A DNA stretch of 64,000 nt from Actinoplanes teichomyceticus ATCC 31121 (GTDB lineage Bacteria; Actinomycetota; Actinomycetes; Mycobacteriales; Micromonosporaceae). How positions within the stretch are numbered: position 1 is the stretch's first letter; every line of letters begins with the position of its first letter. The translations under genes and the position numbers were made by a program. Under the pieces are notes generated by a model. That model saw only the letters and a list, made by a program, of their open reading frames with translations. It was not told the origin of the DNA and ran no database searches. Below are positions 6,817 through 18,774 of this stretch, piece after piece. Location of the stretch: assembly GCF_003711105.1 (NCBI RefSeq), contig NZ_CP023865.1:842001-906000 (forward strand). Direction: 5' to 3'.

Positions 6817-9335
6817 CCGCCTCGTGCTCACCGCATCGCCGCGCCTGGACCCGCCTGACCGGCCGCTCCCGGCCGGTCCGCGTCCTCACCGTCACGGTCG
6901 TGGTCGCCGCCCTGGCGGCCGTGCTGCTCGGCGCGTTGCAGACGCCGCGCCTGCCGGCCGGCAGCCCGCTGTCGCCGGTCGACGGCGCCGGCGTCGCGGC
7001 CGTGCTGGCCGCCATCGCCCAGCTGGCCGGCCTGCGCTTCCGGCTCGGCCCGGACGCGATCTCGGTGAGCTGGGCCGAGGCGGCCGTCGTGGTCGGCCTG
7101 GTGGTGTGCCCGGCCGGCTGGCTGCCGGCCGCCACCCTGGCCGGCATCGGCGCCGCGTGGCTGCTGCTGGCCTGGCTGACCGGGCTGCGCGACCCCGCCG
7201 AGATCGTCCACCTGGTCGCCTCGATGACCCTCGGGGTGTCGGCCGCCGCCCTGGTCACCTCGCTGCTGGCCGGGGACGCCGGGGTGCGCAGCGGTCGGCT
7301 GGCACTGGCCCTGGCCGCCGGCGCGGCCACCTACCTGCTGGTCACTTTCGGCCTCGTGGTGCTCACCCTGATCCTGCAGCGTGACGTCCCGCCCGGCCAG
7401 GTCGCCGCCAAGGTGCTCTACGCCAAGGTGCCGATGTCCACCGGCAACGTCATCGTCGGCCTGTGCGCGGTGTTCGCCCTGGTCCGCGAGCCGCTCTGGC
7501 TGCTCGCCTTCGGCCCGGCGCTGTGGCTGCTGCACCGCACCTACCGCTTCCACCTGCGCGCCGCCGAGGAACGCCGGATGTGGGAGGCGTTCGCGGCCGC
7601 CACCGCGCGGCTGCCCGGCGCCAGCGAGGCCGAGGTGGCCCGGGCCGGGCTGCGCGGCGCGCTGGACGTCTTCGGCGCCCGCCGGGTCGAGCTGGAGCTG
7701 CGCGGCGAGTGCGGCAGCCGGCGCTACACCGAGGACGGGCCCGGACAGGGCCCGGAGGTGGCCACCTCCGGCCCGGCCGTCACCCGCAGCATGGCGGTGG
7801 CCGGGCGGCCGGTCGGCGAGCTGACCGTCTGGCTCGGCGAGCCGACGCTGCCGGTGCCGCGTGACGAGGCGGCGATCACGGCGTACGGCGAGGCGCTGGC
7901 CGGGGCGCTGCACGACGCGGCCGCCCACCAGCGGATCGCCGAGCTGGACGCCCGGGTCGCGCACGACCGGGTGCACGACCCGCTGACCGGGCTGATCAAC
8001 CGGTCCGCCCTGGTCGCCGACGGCGACACCCGGCTGCGCGCCGGCGAGCGCGACCGCCCGGTGGCCCTGCTGCTGCTCGACGTGGTCGGCTTCCGGGAGG
8101 TGAACTGCACGCTCGGGCACCGCGGCGGTGACGAAGTGCTGCGGTTGATCGCGGAACGCCTGGTCGGGCAGGCCCGCGCCGGCGAGGTGGTCGCCCGTAC
8201 CGGTGACGACGAGTTCGCGCTGCTGCTGCCGGCGCTGACCGCGCTGGCCGGCCCGGCCGGCTGGGCGCACGGCGCGCCGCACATCCTGGCCCAGGCGCTG
8301 CGGCGGGCCCGTGAGCTGGTGGAGCAGCTACGCCTGCCGATGCAGGTGGCCGGGGTGCGGCTGGCCGTCGAGGTGACCGTCGGCGCGGTGGTCGCCCAGG
8401 CCGGGCACGTCGAGGTGACCGAGCTGCTGCGACGCGCCTCGCTGGCCGCCGGGCGCGCCAAGGAGCAGGGGCTGACCGTCGGGACGTACGACAGCGGCCA
8501 GGACGCCAGCAGCACCGACCGGCTGGCGCTGCTGGCCGAGCTGCAGGACGCGTTCGCCGCCGACGACCAGATCATGCTGCACCTGCAGCCCGCGGTCGAC
8601 CTGGTCACCGCCGAGCCGACCGGCTGCGAGGCGCTGGTGCGCTGGCGGCACCCGCGGCGCGGGCAGCTGTCCCCGGCCGAGTTCCTGCCCGCGGTGGAGC
8701 GCAGCGAGCTGCTCATCCCGTTCACCCGGCGGGTGCTGGACCTGGCGCTGGCCGCCGCCGCGGACTGGACCGCGCACGGCATCGACGTGCCGGTCTCGGT
8801 CAACGTCTCGGCCCGCAGCCTGACCGACCCGACCTTCCCGGCCCAGGTCACCGAGGCGCTGCGGCGGCACCGGACGCCGGCCTCCCGGCTGGTCCTGGAG
8901 ATCACCGAGTCGGTGGCGGTCAGCGAGCAGGACATCGTCGACGAGGTGCTGGCCCGGTTGCGGGCCAGCGGCGTGCAGATGTCACTGGACGACTTCGGCA
9001 CCGGGTTCTCCTCGCTGTCCTCGGTCACCCGGATGCCGGTCGACGAGATCAAGATCGACCGGTCGTTCGTGGAGGAGATGATCGACTCCCCGGCGGCCGG
9101 CGCGGTGGTGCGCGGCGCGGTCGAGCTGGGAGCGCGGCTCGGCGTGCGGGTGGTCGCCGAGGGCATCGAGACGGTCGAGCAGCGGGCCGCCCTGATCGCG
9201 CTCGGGTGCCCGTCCGCACAGGGCTACCACTTCTGCAAGCCGATGCCCGCCGACAAGATCGTTCAGGCACTCACCCAGCTGCGCGGATCCTCGTCGGCGA
9301 GGGTCACCCCGCTGCGCGCCGACGGCGCCTCCTGA
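6813..9335 (+). CDS. Membrane GGDEF-EAL cyclic-di-GMP signalling protein
   Basis: 840 residues. About residues 20-245 form six or more membrane helices; a linker/GAF-like stretch follows, then a GGDEF domain (HDPLTGLINRSAL onward) and an EAL domain. The GGDEF motif reads RTGDDEFALLL, with Asp in place of the second Gly, and the metal-site DxDxF region reads DVVGF, so cyclase activity may be weak or lost. The EAL domain looks intact: CEALVRWRHP, LDDFGTGFSSLS, IKIDRSFV and VAEGIET are all present. The net function is probably c-di-GMP hydrolysis at the membrane. ATG 6813 overlaps the short upstream ORF; GTG 6801 is an alternative. Confidence 0.85.
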   Translation: MTASCSPHRRAWTRLTGRSRPVRVLTVTVVVAALAAVLLGALQTPRLPAGSPLSPVDGAGVAAVLAAIAQLAGLRFRLGPDAISVSWAEAAVVVGLVVCPAGWLPAATLAGIGAAWLLLAWLTGLRDPAEIVHLVASMTLGVSAAALVTSLLAGDAGVRSGRLALALAAGAATYLLVTFGLVVLTLILQRDVPPGQVAAKVLYAKVPMSTGNVIVGLCAVFALVREPLWLLAFGPALWLLHRTYRFHLRAAEERRMWEAFAAATARLPGASEAEVARAGLRGALDVFGARRVELELRGECGSRRYTEDGPGQGPEVATSGPAVTRSMAVAGRPVGELTVWLGEPTLPVPRDEAAITAYGEALAGALHDAAAHQRIAELDARVAHDRVHDPLTGLINRSALVADGDTRLRAGERDRPVALLLLDVVGFREVNCTLGHRGGDEVLRLIAERLVGQARAGEVVARTGDDEFALLLPALTALAGPAGWAHGAPHILAQALRRARELVEQLRLPMQVAGVRLAVEVTVGAVVAQAGHVEVTELLRRASLAAGRAKEQGLTVGTYDSGQDASSTDRLALLAELQDAFAADDQIMLHLQPAVDLVTAEPTGCEALVRWRHPRRGQLSPAEFLPAVERSELLIPFTRRVLDLALAAAADWTAHGIDVPVSVNVSARSLTDPTFPAQVTEALRRHRTPASRLVLEITESVAVSEQDIVDEVLARLRASGVQMSLDDFGTGFSSLSSVTRMPVDEIKIDRSFVEEMIDSPAAGAVVRGAVELGARLGVRVVAEGIETVEQRAALIALGCPSAQGYHFCKPMPADKIVQALTQLRGSSSARVTPLRADGAS

Positions 9336-9410
9336 CGCCACCGGCCCCCGGTGGGCGCACCGGTCGGCGGAAATCCCGGACGCGGCCCGCTCCCGTGGCA
9401 GACTCGGGAC

Positions 9411-11402
<1,992 letters not shown>

Positions 11403-11817
11403 CCCGGTCAGTCCGCCGGCGGCCGACGGTCGTCCGGGGCGGACCGCGTCCGGCCGCCGTCGGGTCCGGGATCCGGATGCCGACGGCTCGCAGCACCTGC
11501 CGTGCGGGCCGGCCGCCAGGAGCCGGGCGGACGACGCGGAGGCGATGCCGGCCCCTGTGATCGGCGCCGGCCCCGGATCCGGCTGGCTCACGCCGGCCGG
11601 AAAGGGCGCGCCGCGCTGCGGCCGCGCGCCGGGACCGCCTCGCGTGCGGGTGGTCGCGGGGCGTGGCCGGTAGGCCCGCGGCGGGGGCGCGCGGGTCGTA
11701 CCGGCGATGATCGGCGACCGGGAGGGGCAGCGGTCCGGACCGGCGGGCGGCCCGCGAATGAGACGGCGCCGGGTTGACTGTCCGAGGCGGAAACCGCGTC
11801 GCTACGCTGGGCGGGCG
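11403..11817. other. Gene-free interval before purK
   Basis: 415 nt of very GC-rich sequence. Open frames here on both strands lack homology-like features. A TACGCT box at 11803-11808 lies 9 nt before the purK ATG and is the likely -10. A TTGACT at 11774-11779 is too distant (23 nt) to be a clean -35. Nothing else seen. Confidence 0.5.
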
Positions 11818-12966
11818 ATGGATACCCGAACCGGTCTGCCTGTAGTCGGCATGGTGGGGGGCGGCCAGCTGGCCCGGATGACCCACCAGGCCGCGATCTC
11901 CCTCGGTCAGTCACTGCGCGTGCTCAGTGCGAAACCCGATGACAGCGCCGCGCTGGTCGCGGCCGACGTGCCGATCGGCACGCACACCGACCTGGCGGCG
12001 CTGCGGGAGTTCGCCAAGGGGTGCGACGCCGTCACCTTCGACCACGAGCATGTGCCGACCGAGCACATCGAGGCGCTCGAGGCCGAGGGCGTGAAGGTCT
12101 TCCCGGGGTCGAAGGCGCTGGTCTTCGCCCAGGACAAGGGCATGATGCGCGAGCGCCTGGCGCAGTTGGGCGCCCCGGTGCCGCGCTGGGCGCGGGTCAG
12201 CACGGCGGCGGAGATCGAGGCGTTCGCGGGCGGCTCCTGGCCGGTGGTGGCCAAGGCCACCCGAGGGGGGTACGACGGCCGGGGCGTGTGGATGCTCGGC
12301 TCCCGGGAAGCCGCCGAGGACCTGGTCTCCACCGGCATCCCGCTGATCGTCGAGGAGCGGGTGCCGCTGCGGCGCGAGCTCGCCGCCCTCGTCGCGCGGT
12401 CGCCGTTCGGGCAGGTGGCGGCCTATCCGGTGGTGGAGACCGTGCAGCGTGACGGGATCTGCGTCGAGGTGATCGCCCCGGCGCCACAGGTGTCCGAACA
12501 GCGGGCGCTGGAGGCCCAGCAGCTGGCCATCGACCTGGCCACCGAGCTCGGCGTGGTGGGCCTGCTGGCCGTCGAGCTGTTCGAGACCGAGACCGACACC
12601 GGCATCGTGGTCAACGAGCTCGCGATGCGCCCGCACAACTCCGGGCACTGGACCATCGAGGGGGCCCGGACCTCCCAGTTCGAGCAGCACCTGCGAGCCG
12701 TCCTGGACTATCCGATGGGCTCCACCGCGCTGGCCGCGCCGGTCGTGGTGATGGCGAACGTGCTCGGCGGCGAGCCGGGCGGGATCTCCATCGACGAACG
12801 GCTGCACCACCTGTTCGCGACGGACCCGGGCGCACGCGTCCACCTCTACGGCAAGCAGGTCCGCCCCGGGCGCAAGATCGGGCACGTGACGGTGCTCGGC
12901 GACGATCTCGCAACGGTCCGGGCACGTGCCGCCCGGGCCGCTCAGTGGCTGCAGGAGGGCAAGTGA
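11818..12966 (+). CDS. purK: N5-carboxyaminoimidazole ribonucleotide synthase
   Basis: 382 residues, ATP-grasp family. The N-terminus [17 protein letters not shown] is diagnostic for Pur[14 protein letters not shown] is the ATP-binding loop and [18 protein letters not shown] is the PurK active-site segment. It uses ATP and bicarbonate to carboxylate AIR to N5-CAIR in purine synthesis. The gene's TGA overlaps the purE ATG (TGATG at 12964-12968), giving translational coupling of consecutive enzymes. Confidence 0.95.
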   Translation: MDTRTGLPVVGMVGGGQLARMTHQAAISLGQSLRVLSAKPDDSAALVAADVPIGTHTDLAALREFAKGCDAVTFDHEHVPTEHIEALEAEGVKVFPGSKALVFAQDKGMMRERLAQLGAPVPRWARVSTAAEIEAFAGGSWPVVAKATRGGYDGRGVWMLGSREAAEDLVSTGIPLIVEERVPLRRELAALVARSPFGQVAAYPVVETVQRDGICVEVIAPAPQVSEQRALEAQQLAIDLATELGVVGLLAVELFETETDTGIVVNELAMRPHNSGHWTIEGARTSQFEQHLRAVLDYPMGSTALAAPVVVMANVLGGEPGGISIDERLHHLFATDPGARVHLYGKQVRPGRKIGHVTVLGDDLATVRARAARAAQWLQEGK

Positions 12967-13463
12967 TGGCACCCGTCGTCGGCATCATCATGGGCAGTGA
13001 CTCGGACTGGCCGACCTTGGAGGCCGCCGCGCTGGCGCTCGCCGAGTTCGAGGTGCCGTTCGAGGTCGGTGTGGTCTCCGCGCACCGCACGGTCCGCAAG
13101 ATGGTGGACTACGCGGAGTCGGCGGCCGGCCGCGGCCTCAAGGCGATCATCGCCGGGGCGGGCGGCGCCGCGCACCTGCCGGGCATGGTCGCCGCGCTCA
13201 CCCCGCTGCCGGTGATCGGCGTCCCGGTGCCGCTCAAGCACCTGGACGGGATGGACTCGCTGCTGTCCATCGTGCAGATGCCGGCCGGTGTCCCGGTGGC
13301 CACCGTGTCGATCGGCGGCGCGCGCAACGCCGGGCTGCTCGCGGTGCGGATCCTCGGCTCCTCCGACCCGGCGCTGCGGCAGCGGATGGCCGATTTCCAG
13401 AGCGGGCTGGAGAAGCTGGTCGCCGAGAAGGACGCCGCGCTGCGCGACCGGCTGCTCGGCTGA
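12966..13463 (+). CDS. purE: N5-CAIR mutase
   Basis: 165 residues. [17 protein letters not shown] at the N-terminus, [15 protein letters not shown] and [16 protein letters not shown] are the PurE active-site motifs (class I, acting on N5-CAIR, consistent with the adjacent purK). It forms an octamer and shifts the carboxyl group to C4. The ATG at 12966 overlaps the purK stop. Confidence 0.95.
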   Translation: MAPVVGIIMGSDSDWPTLEAAALALAEFEVPFEVGVVSAHRTVRKMVDYAESAAGRGLKAIIAGAGGAAHLPGMVAALTPLPVIGVPVPLKHLDGMDSLLSIVQMPAGVPVATVSIGGARNAGLLAVRILGSSDPALRQRMADFQSGLEKLVAEKDAALRDRLLG

Positions 13464-13509
13464 CCCGCTCCGGCCGGGCCGCGGGCACGGCCGGCCGGGC
13501 CCGCGGCGG

Positions 13510-16500
13510 TCAGCGCATCTGGGAGACCACGGTGCGCAGGTCCTGGGCCCGGCGGCGGCTCTCGCTCGTCGCGCCGAGGAAGATCAGCACCACCCCGACC
13601 GGTACCAGCATCAGCCACGGGCCACCCAGGCTGAACGCGAACTTCAGCGCGGCGATCACCGTGGTGGCCGCGCCGACCACCACCGGCGCCTGCTGGCGGG
13701 TCCGCGATCCGATGATCAGCGTGACCACCCCGCCGAGCAGGAGCAGCACCTCGCGCAGGTCGCCGCCGTCCCCGGCCAGCACGATGCCGATGGTGGGCAC
13801 GAACGCGGCCAGCAGCGCCGGGCCGTACGCCGCCCAGCTGCTCAGCTCCGGCCGGTGGTGCGCCTCCACGACGCCGACGGCCAGCGCCAGCGCCGCGAAC
13901 GGCAGCGTGTACGCCTCCGGCAGCGCCACCTCGGCCAGCGCGATGAACAGCCACCAGCCGACGATCTCGAAGCCCACCGCCAGCCAGAACATCATCCGGC
14001 GCTGGCCGGGGGTGCGGTCCGGGCGGGAAGCGGTCAGGCCGAGCACCGCGCCCCAGGCCGCCAGCAGCGCGGCCAGATGGGCCGGTGAGTCGAAGGCCAG
14101 CGCCCCGGCGATGGCCGCGGAGGCGTAACCGCTCCACTCCACGGTGACCGCCTCGGCGCGGTACTGCGCCAGCCCCAGCCGGGGCAGCAGCGACTCCAGG
14201 GCGAGCAGCATGGCGCCCACCGCCAGCACCCCGAACGCCGCCCAGTGCCGGTCCAGGCCCATCGACATCGCCGCGGCCAGGACGAACATCTGCCCCATCA
14301 GCGCGGCGAACAGCCACCCCAGCAGCCGGGCGGTGGCGGTGCGCCCGGCGACCGCGGCGACCAGGCCGACACCGACCGCGCTGCCCAGGGTGAACAGCGT
14401 CAGGTCCGCGCGGGCCAGGCTGCCGGCCAGCCCGGCGCCACCGGCCAGCAGGCCGATCACGAAGACCACGGTCCGGGTGCCGCGCAGCAGCGACGACCGG
14501 CTCGCCACCGGGGGCGGCGTGAGCGCCAGCCCGAGCATCGAGATGGTGAAGACGACCAGCGCCGCGCCGGTGGCCGCGGGGAACGACGCGTGCACCGCGA
14601 TCGGCGTGATCAGCAGGGTCAGCGCCACCCCGGGCAGGATCACCGGCACGGTCTCGGCCGGGCGGCCGCCGAACCCGAGCGCGGCCAGCGCGGCTGCTCC
14701 GGTGAGCAGCACCGCGGCGAGCGCGCTGGTCGCGTCGACGTTGCCGGCGGCCGGTGCGGCCAGCGCCGGGACCGGCCCGTCCCACACCGCGCCGAGCTGG
14801 CCCATCGGGTCGATCAGCGCCGCGCGCAGGGCCGGGGCCAGCGAGAACAGCGCGAGCACGGTGGGCAGCAGGGCGAGCATCACGGCGCCCGTCGCCGGGT
14901 CGCTCAGCCAGCGCTGGAACACGCCGCCACCGCGCGCCCGGCGGGCCCGCTGGTAGCGGATGTCGCCGGCCGGGAACGCGTCGACGACCGTGGGGCTCTC
15001 CGGGGCCGGCACGGCGCCGCGCAGCATCTCGGCGAGCACCCCGAGCAGGGCGGCGGCCGCCGCGTACAGCGCCGTCGGGTACGGCGTCGGCACCGAGACC
15101 AGCGCGGTGACGGTCGAGCCGAGCACCAGCCCGATGGTGGCCCACGGCAGGTACTGCGGGACGTGCCGGCCGGTCAGGGCCAGCACCGCCAGGCCGATGC
15201 TGGAGCCGGCCAGCGCGGCGGTCAGCACCACCTGCGCGCTGTGGCCCTGTTCGGCGGAGAGGGCGGCGAACGTGCCGGGCAGCGCGAGCAGCACGGCCGC
15301 GGTCGCGGCGCCGCCGATCTGGGCGCGGTGGCCGGGCAGCACCCGTGACCCCTCCGGGGTGAGCAGCACCTCGTCGGCGTCGCGGGACGGCAGCGGCAGC
15401 CGGGCGGTCACCGCGATCAGCGCCCCCAGCAGCACCACCGTGAGCAGTGCCAGCCCGGTCGACCACGGGCGGGCCAGCCCGACCGCGGCGGCGTGCACCA
15501 GCACCACCGCGGCGACGGTGGCGCGGGCCCGGGCCGCCTGCGGCTCGGCGGTGGCCAGGGCGGCCAGCGCGTACGCGGTCGCCACCGCGGCGCCGATCAG
15601 CAGCGGCGACCACCAGGGCAGCCCGAGCGCCCAGGGCGCGCCCATCGCGGCCAGCGCGGCGCACAGTCCGGAGGCGTGGTGCGACCACGGCCGGGGCAGC
15701 GCGATGGCCGCCGTGATCGCGACCAGGACCAGGGCGAACGGGGCCTGCCAGGCACCCGGCGGCGGGGTGGTGGCGACGTGCCCGACGTCGGTCGCCCAGA
15801 GCGGGCCGGGCGCGGACAGCACCCGCAGGCTGCCCCCGAGCGCCTGGGCGCCGGCGAGCACGGCGACCACCAGGGCGGCGATGCCCAGCCCCCGGGACGG
15901 GCCGCGCTTCCAGTCGTCCATCAGCGCGCTGACGCCCAGGCCGACCAGCAGCACCACCACGCCGGCCACGGCGAGCGGAGCGTTCGGGAAGGCCAGCGCG
16001 GCGACCCGGGCCAGCGCGCCGCAGATCGCGACGGTGGCGGCCGCGGCGGCCCAGTCCGGGCCGTCCATCGTCCGGTCGGTACGCCCGCGCTCGTCGATGG
16101 TCCTGGCGAAGAACAGCAGCAGCGCCGCGCCCAGCAGCAGTGCGCCCACGCACAGGTCCGGAGTGGTCTTGCCGGGGGCGAACAGGGCGGCCGCGGCCAT
16201 CGCCAGCGCGCCCAGCCCGGTCCCGGCGGTCAGCGGGAGGCTGATCTCGCGGCGGGCCACCTGGAACACCGCGGCGTAGCTCAGCGTGCCGGCCACCGCG
16301 AGGAAACCGGCCGCCAGCGCCGGGACGGTCGCCCCGGCGGTGGGCGGTGGCCCCTGGCCGGTGTCCGAGATGGCCAGCGCACCGGTGACCGCGGCGCCCG
16401 GGATGGCCAGCGCGGCCGCGCCGGACGCCCAGTCGCCGATCACCCAGGCGAACAGCCGGACCGGGAGTTGCCGGGCCGCGAAGGTGACCATCACGCCCGC

Positions 16501-18543
16501 GCCGGCCAGCGCGGTCAGCACCGCGGCGGTCAGCCAGCACGCGGACAGCGCGGCGCCGGCGCCGAACAACCCGACCGTCCCGGCTGCGGCGACGTGCGTG
16601 ATCGCGATCCGGCGGGTGCTCGACCAGAGGCCGGCCGCGCCCAGCGCGATCGCCGCCAGCACCAGAGGCCACGGCGCCTCGGACCAGGCCAGACCGAGCG
16701 AGGCGGGCAGCGACAGGGCGGTCATCGCGATGCCGATCACCGCGCCCTCGTGCCGGATCGCGGCCGGCAGGGCGAGCGCCGCGGCGATGGTCACCAGCAG
16801 CGCGCTGAAGGCCAGCAGCCAGCCGGCCGGACCGGCCGCCTCGGCCATCGCCCGGGCGTAGCCGGCGGTGTCGGCGTGCCAGACCGGCCGGGCGGCGGCC
16901 ACCGGAGCGATCGCGGCACGGATCGCGTCGACCGCCACCAGCAGGCCGATCAGGCCGAGCGCGGCGGCCGAGGCGTACTGCGGGCCGCTGCGGATGCTCG
17001 CCGGCAGCCGGCCGACCACCGCGCCGGTGACCGCCACCGTGGCGGCCGCGACCACCAGCGTCCAGTGCGGGTCGACCACGGCGGCGACCCGGGCGGCGGC
17101 GCCGATCACCGCGAGGGTGAGCACGGCGCCGGCGATGTGCCGGGCCACCGGCTGGTGCAGCAGCTTGGCCGCGGCGGCCGCGGTGAGCGCGGCCACCACC
17201 AGGATCAGGCCGGACCGCAGCGCGTCCGGCACCGCCTCGGCCTGCAGCAGCGCGACCGAGGAGAAGAGCAGCGCGCCCGCGCAGGCGAAACAGAGCAGCG
17301 CGAAGGTGAGCTCGCGCAACCAGTCCGCCGTGGGCGGGCTGGCCGGCGGGGTGAGCGGCACCGAGCCGGCGGGCGGGGCGCCCTCCGGGCGGGGACCGGG
17401 GAAGATCCGGCTCGGGATCCAGCGCCGGCGCGGGCGGTGGAGACCGGGAATGATCAGGTCCGGCTCCTCCGGGCGGGACTCCGGCCGGGGCGGGGCGTCC
17501 GCGGCGTACGCGGCCGGGTCGGCCGGGTCCGGATCGCCCTCGCGCCGGAGGGTGCGGGCGCCGTCGCCGTCCGCCTCGGCCATCGCCGCCCGGTCCGCGG
17601 CGGTCGGCCGGCCCAGCGGCCAGCGCGGCAGCAGCCGGCCGTGCTGGATCACCCGGGTCAGCAGCAGCAGGTCCAGGGCGGCCACCGCGGTCAGGGCCAG
17701 GCCCCAGCCCGCCGGGCTCTGGATCCACGGGTACGCCAGCAGGGGTGCGACCGGCTGCGCGGCGATCACCGTGGCGTACCGCGGCACGGCGAGCCGGGTG
17801 GCTCCGGCGTACAGGAAACTGGCCACCGCGGTGATCGCGAAGGTGATCCCGAGGTAGAGCGGGGCGGCGACGTCCGGACCGCCGCCCAGCGCGCTGCCGT
17901 GCAGCGTGTACAGCGTCATCGGCAGCAGGATCAGGCCGATCGCGGCGATCGTCTCGGCGGTCGAGGTGAGCGTGCGCCGTGCCACGCCGGGCGCCACGGT
18001 CAGCGCGATCGCGGTGAACAGCGCCAGGATCACCGCGCGGGCCACCGGGTTGGAGAAGGCCACCCCGGCGAACACCACGGCGGCCACGCCGATCAGCAAC
18101 GCGCCCAGACCGAGCAGAGTGTTCTGCACCGACTGGGTGGACGCCTCCGGGCCGTGCTCCATCGGGGCCATCGGCCGGCGCGGCGCCCGGCGCTCGGCGG
18201 GCCACTCCGGTCCGTCGGCGGTGGGGCGGCGCGGTGCGCTGCGCGGCGGCGCCGGGGGCGGCTCCTCGTCCGGACCGGCCGATCGTGCGCCCGGGGGCGG
18301 CGGGGGCGGGAACTCCTGCGGCTCGGGGCGGCGGCGGGTGGCCGAGGCGGGGCGCCGGGCCTTGCCGCTGCGCTGTTTCTGCGCGTGCGCCAGGATGTCG
18401 CGCCGGAACAGCGCGGCCTGCAACTGGCTGGCGATCTTGGTGCGGGTGGAGGCGGCCTCCATGTCCTGCACCTTGAGCGCCGCTATCGAGGCGTCGATAC
18501 GAGCCAGCTCGTCTGCGTAGTCAGGCTCGTCAGCCTTCGCCAC
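13510..18543 (-). CDS. Giant polytopic membrane protein (SCO7613-type)
   Basis: 1677 residues. About residues 1-60 are a charged, probably coiled-coil segment (DELARIDASIAALKVQDMEAA); 65-145 are a Pro/Arg-rich linker; a short disordered insert near 360-390 splits the early helices. The remainder is dozens of Ala/Leu/Val/Gly membrane helices with short basic loops. It resembles the large actinobacterial proteins annotated as SCO7613 C-terminal domain membrane proteins, whose function is unknown; no transporter, ATPase or glycosyltransferase motif is visible. GTG start with AGGAGG 4 nt upstream. Convergent with purE, 46 nt apart. Confidence 0.75.
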   Translation of the reverse strand: MAKADEPDYADELARIDASIAALKVQDMEAASTRTKIASQLQAALFRRDILAHAQKQRSGKARRPASATRRRPEPQEFPPPPPPGARSAGPDEEPPPAPPRSAPRRPTADGPEWPAERRAPRRPMAPMEHGPEASTQSVQNTLLGLGALLIGVAAVVFAGVAFSNPVARAVILALFTAIALTVAPGVARRTLTSTAETIAAIGLILLPMTLYTLHGSALGGGPDVAAPLYLGITFAITAVASFLYAGATRLAVPRYATVIAAQPVAPLLAYPWIQSPAGWGLALTAVAALDLLLLTRVIQHGRLLPRWPLGRPTAADRAAMAEADGDGARTLRREGDPDPADPAAYAADAPPRPESRPEEPDLIIPGLHRPRRRWIPSRIFPGPRPEGAPPAGSVPLTPPASPPTADWLRELTFALLCFACAGALLFSSVALLQAEAVPDALRSGLILVVAALTAAAAAKLLHQPVARHIAGAVLTLAVIGAAARVAAVVDPHWTLVVAAATVAVTGAVVGRLPASIRSGPQYASAAALGLIGLLVAVDAIRAAIAPVAAARPVWHADTAGYARAMAEAAGPAGWLLAFSALLVTIAAALALPAAIRHEGAVIGIAMTALSLPASLGLAWSEAPWPLVLAAIALGAAGLWSSTRRIAITHVAAAGTVGLFGAGAALSACWLTAAVLTALAGAGVMVTFAARQLPVRLFAWVIGDWASGAAALAIPGAAVTGALAISDTGQGPPPTAGATVPALAAGFLAVAGTLSYAAVFQVARREISLPLTAGTGLGALAMAAAALFAPGKTTPDLCVGALLLGAALLLFFARTIDERGRTDRTMDGPDWAAAAATVAICGALARVAALAFPNAPLAVAGVVVLLVGLGVSALMDDWKRGPSRGLGIAALVVAVLAGAQALGGSLRVLSAPGPLWATDVGHVATTPPPGAWQAPFALVLVAITAAIALPRPWSHHASGLCAALAAMGAPWALGLPWWSPLLIGAAVATAYALAALATAEPQAARARATVAAVVLVHAAAVGLARPWSTGLALLTVVLLGALIAVTARLPLPSRDADEVLLTPEGSRVLPGHRAQIGGAATAAVLLALPGTFAALSAEQGHSAQVVLTAALAGSSIGLAVLALTGRHVPQYLPWATIGLVLGSTVTALVSVPTPYPTALYAAAAALLGVLAEMLRGAVPAPESPTVVDAFPAGDIRYQRARRARGGGVFQRWLSDPATGAVMLALLPTVLALFSLAPALRAALIDPMGQLGAVWDGPVPALAAPAAGNVDATSALAAVLLTGAAALAALGFGGRPAETVPVILPGVALTLLITPIAVHASFPAATGAALVVFTISMLGLALTPPPVASRSSLLRGTRTVVFVIGLLAGGAGLAGSLARADLTLFTLGSAVGVGLVAAVAGRTATARLLGWLFAALMGQMFVLAAAMSMGLDRHWAAFGVLAVGAMLLALESLLPRLGLAQYRAEAVTVEWSGYASAAIAGALAFDSPAHLAALLAAWGAVLGLTASRPDRTPGQRRMMFWLAVGFEIVGWWLFIALAEVALPEAYTLPFAALALAVGVVEAHHRPELSSWAAYGPALLAAFVPTIGIVLAGDGGDLREVLLLLGGVVTLIIGSRTRQQAPVVVGAATTVIAALKFAFSLGGPWLMLVPVGVVLIFLGATSESRRRAQDLRTVVSQMR

Positions 18544-18705
18544 GGGACCTCCTCGCCAGCGTGTCGCTCAGTAGTTAGAGCATGCCGGTATGACACCTCA
18601 TTAGAACAGCCTCAACCGGGTGGCGATCTGTCGAAACGACCCCGAATCCGGCAGTGACCTCGGATGCCCGCGCACGGCGGCGATATTCGGCACAGCGAAC
18701 TTCGG

Positions 18706-18736
18706 TTGCCCGGCGTACGCTACGCGCCAGTAACAT
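18706..18736 (+). promoter_or_regulatory. Possible promoter of the acyl-CoA dehydrogenase gene
   Basis: TTGCCC (18706-18711) and TAACAT (18731-18736) are spaced 19 nt apart, a little wide, in the 231-nt divergent interval. A second -10-like TACGCT is at 18716-18721. Weak evidence. Confidence 0.25.
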
Positions 18737-18774
18737 TGCGGTCGGGACCGTTGAAGAGGGAAGGGCAAGCGAGC

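Noticed and set aside
13109..18205. A 1698-codon frame overlapping the giant membrane protein in another frame
   Set aside because: Composition is Arg/Gly/Pro-rich with no helices; the alternative frame gives a proper membrane protein with a ribosome site.
15493..18657. A 1054-codon plus-strand frame opposite the giant membrane protein
   Set aside because: Low-complexity Gly/Arg/Gln/His translation, a shadow of the real minus-strand gene.
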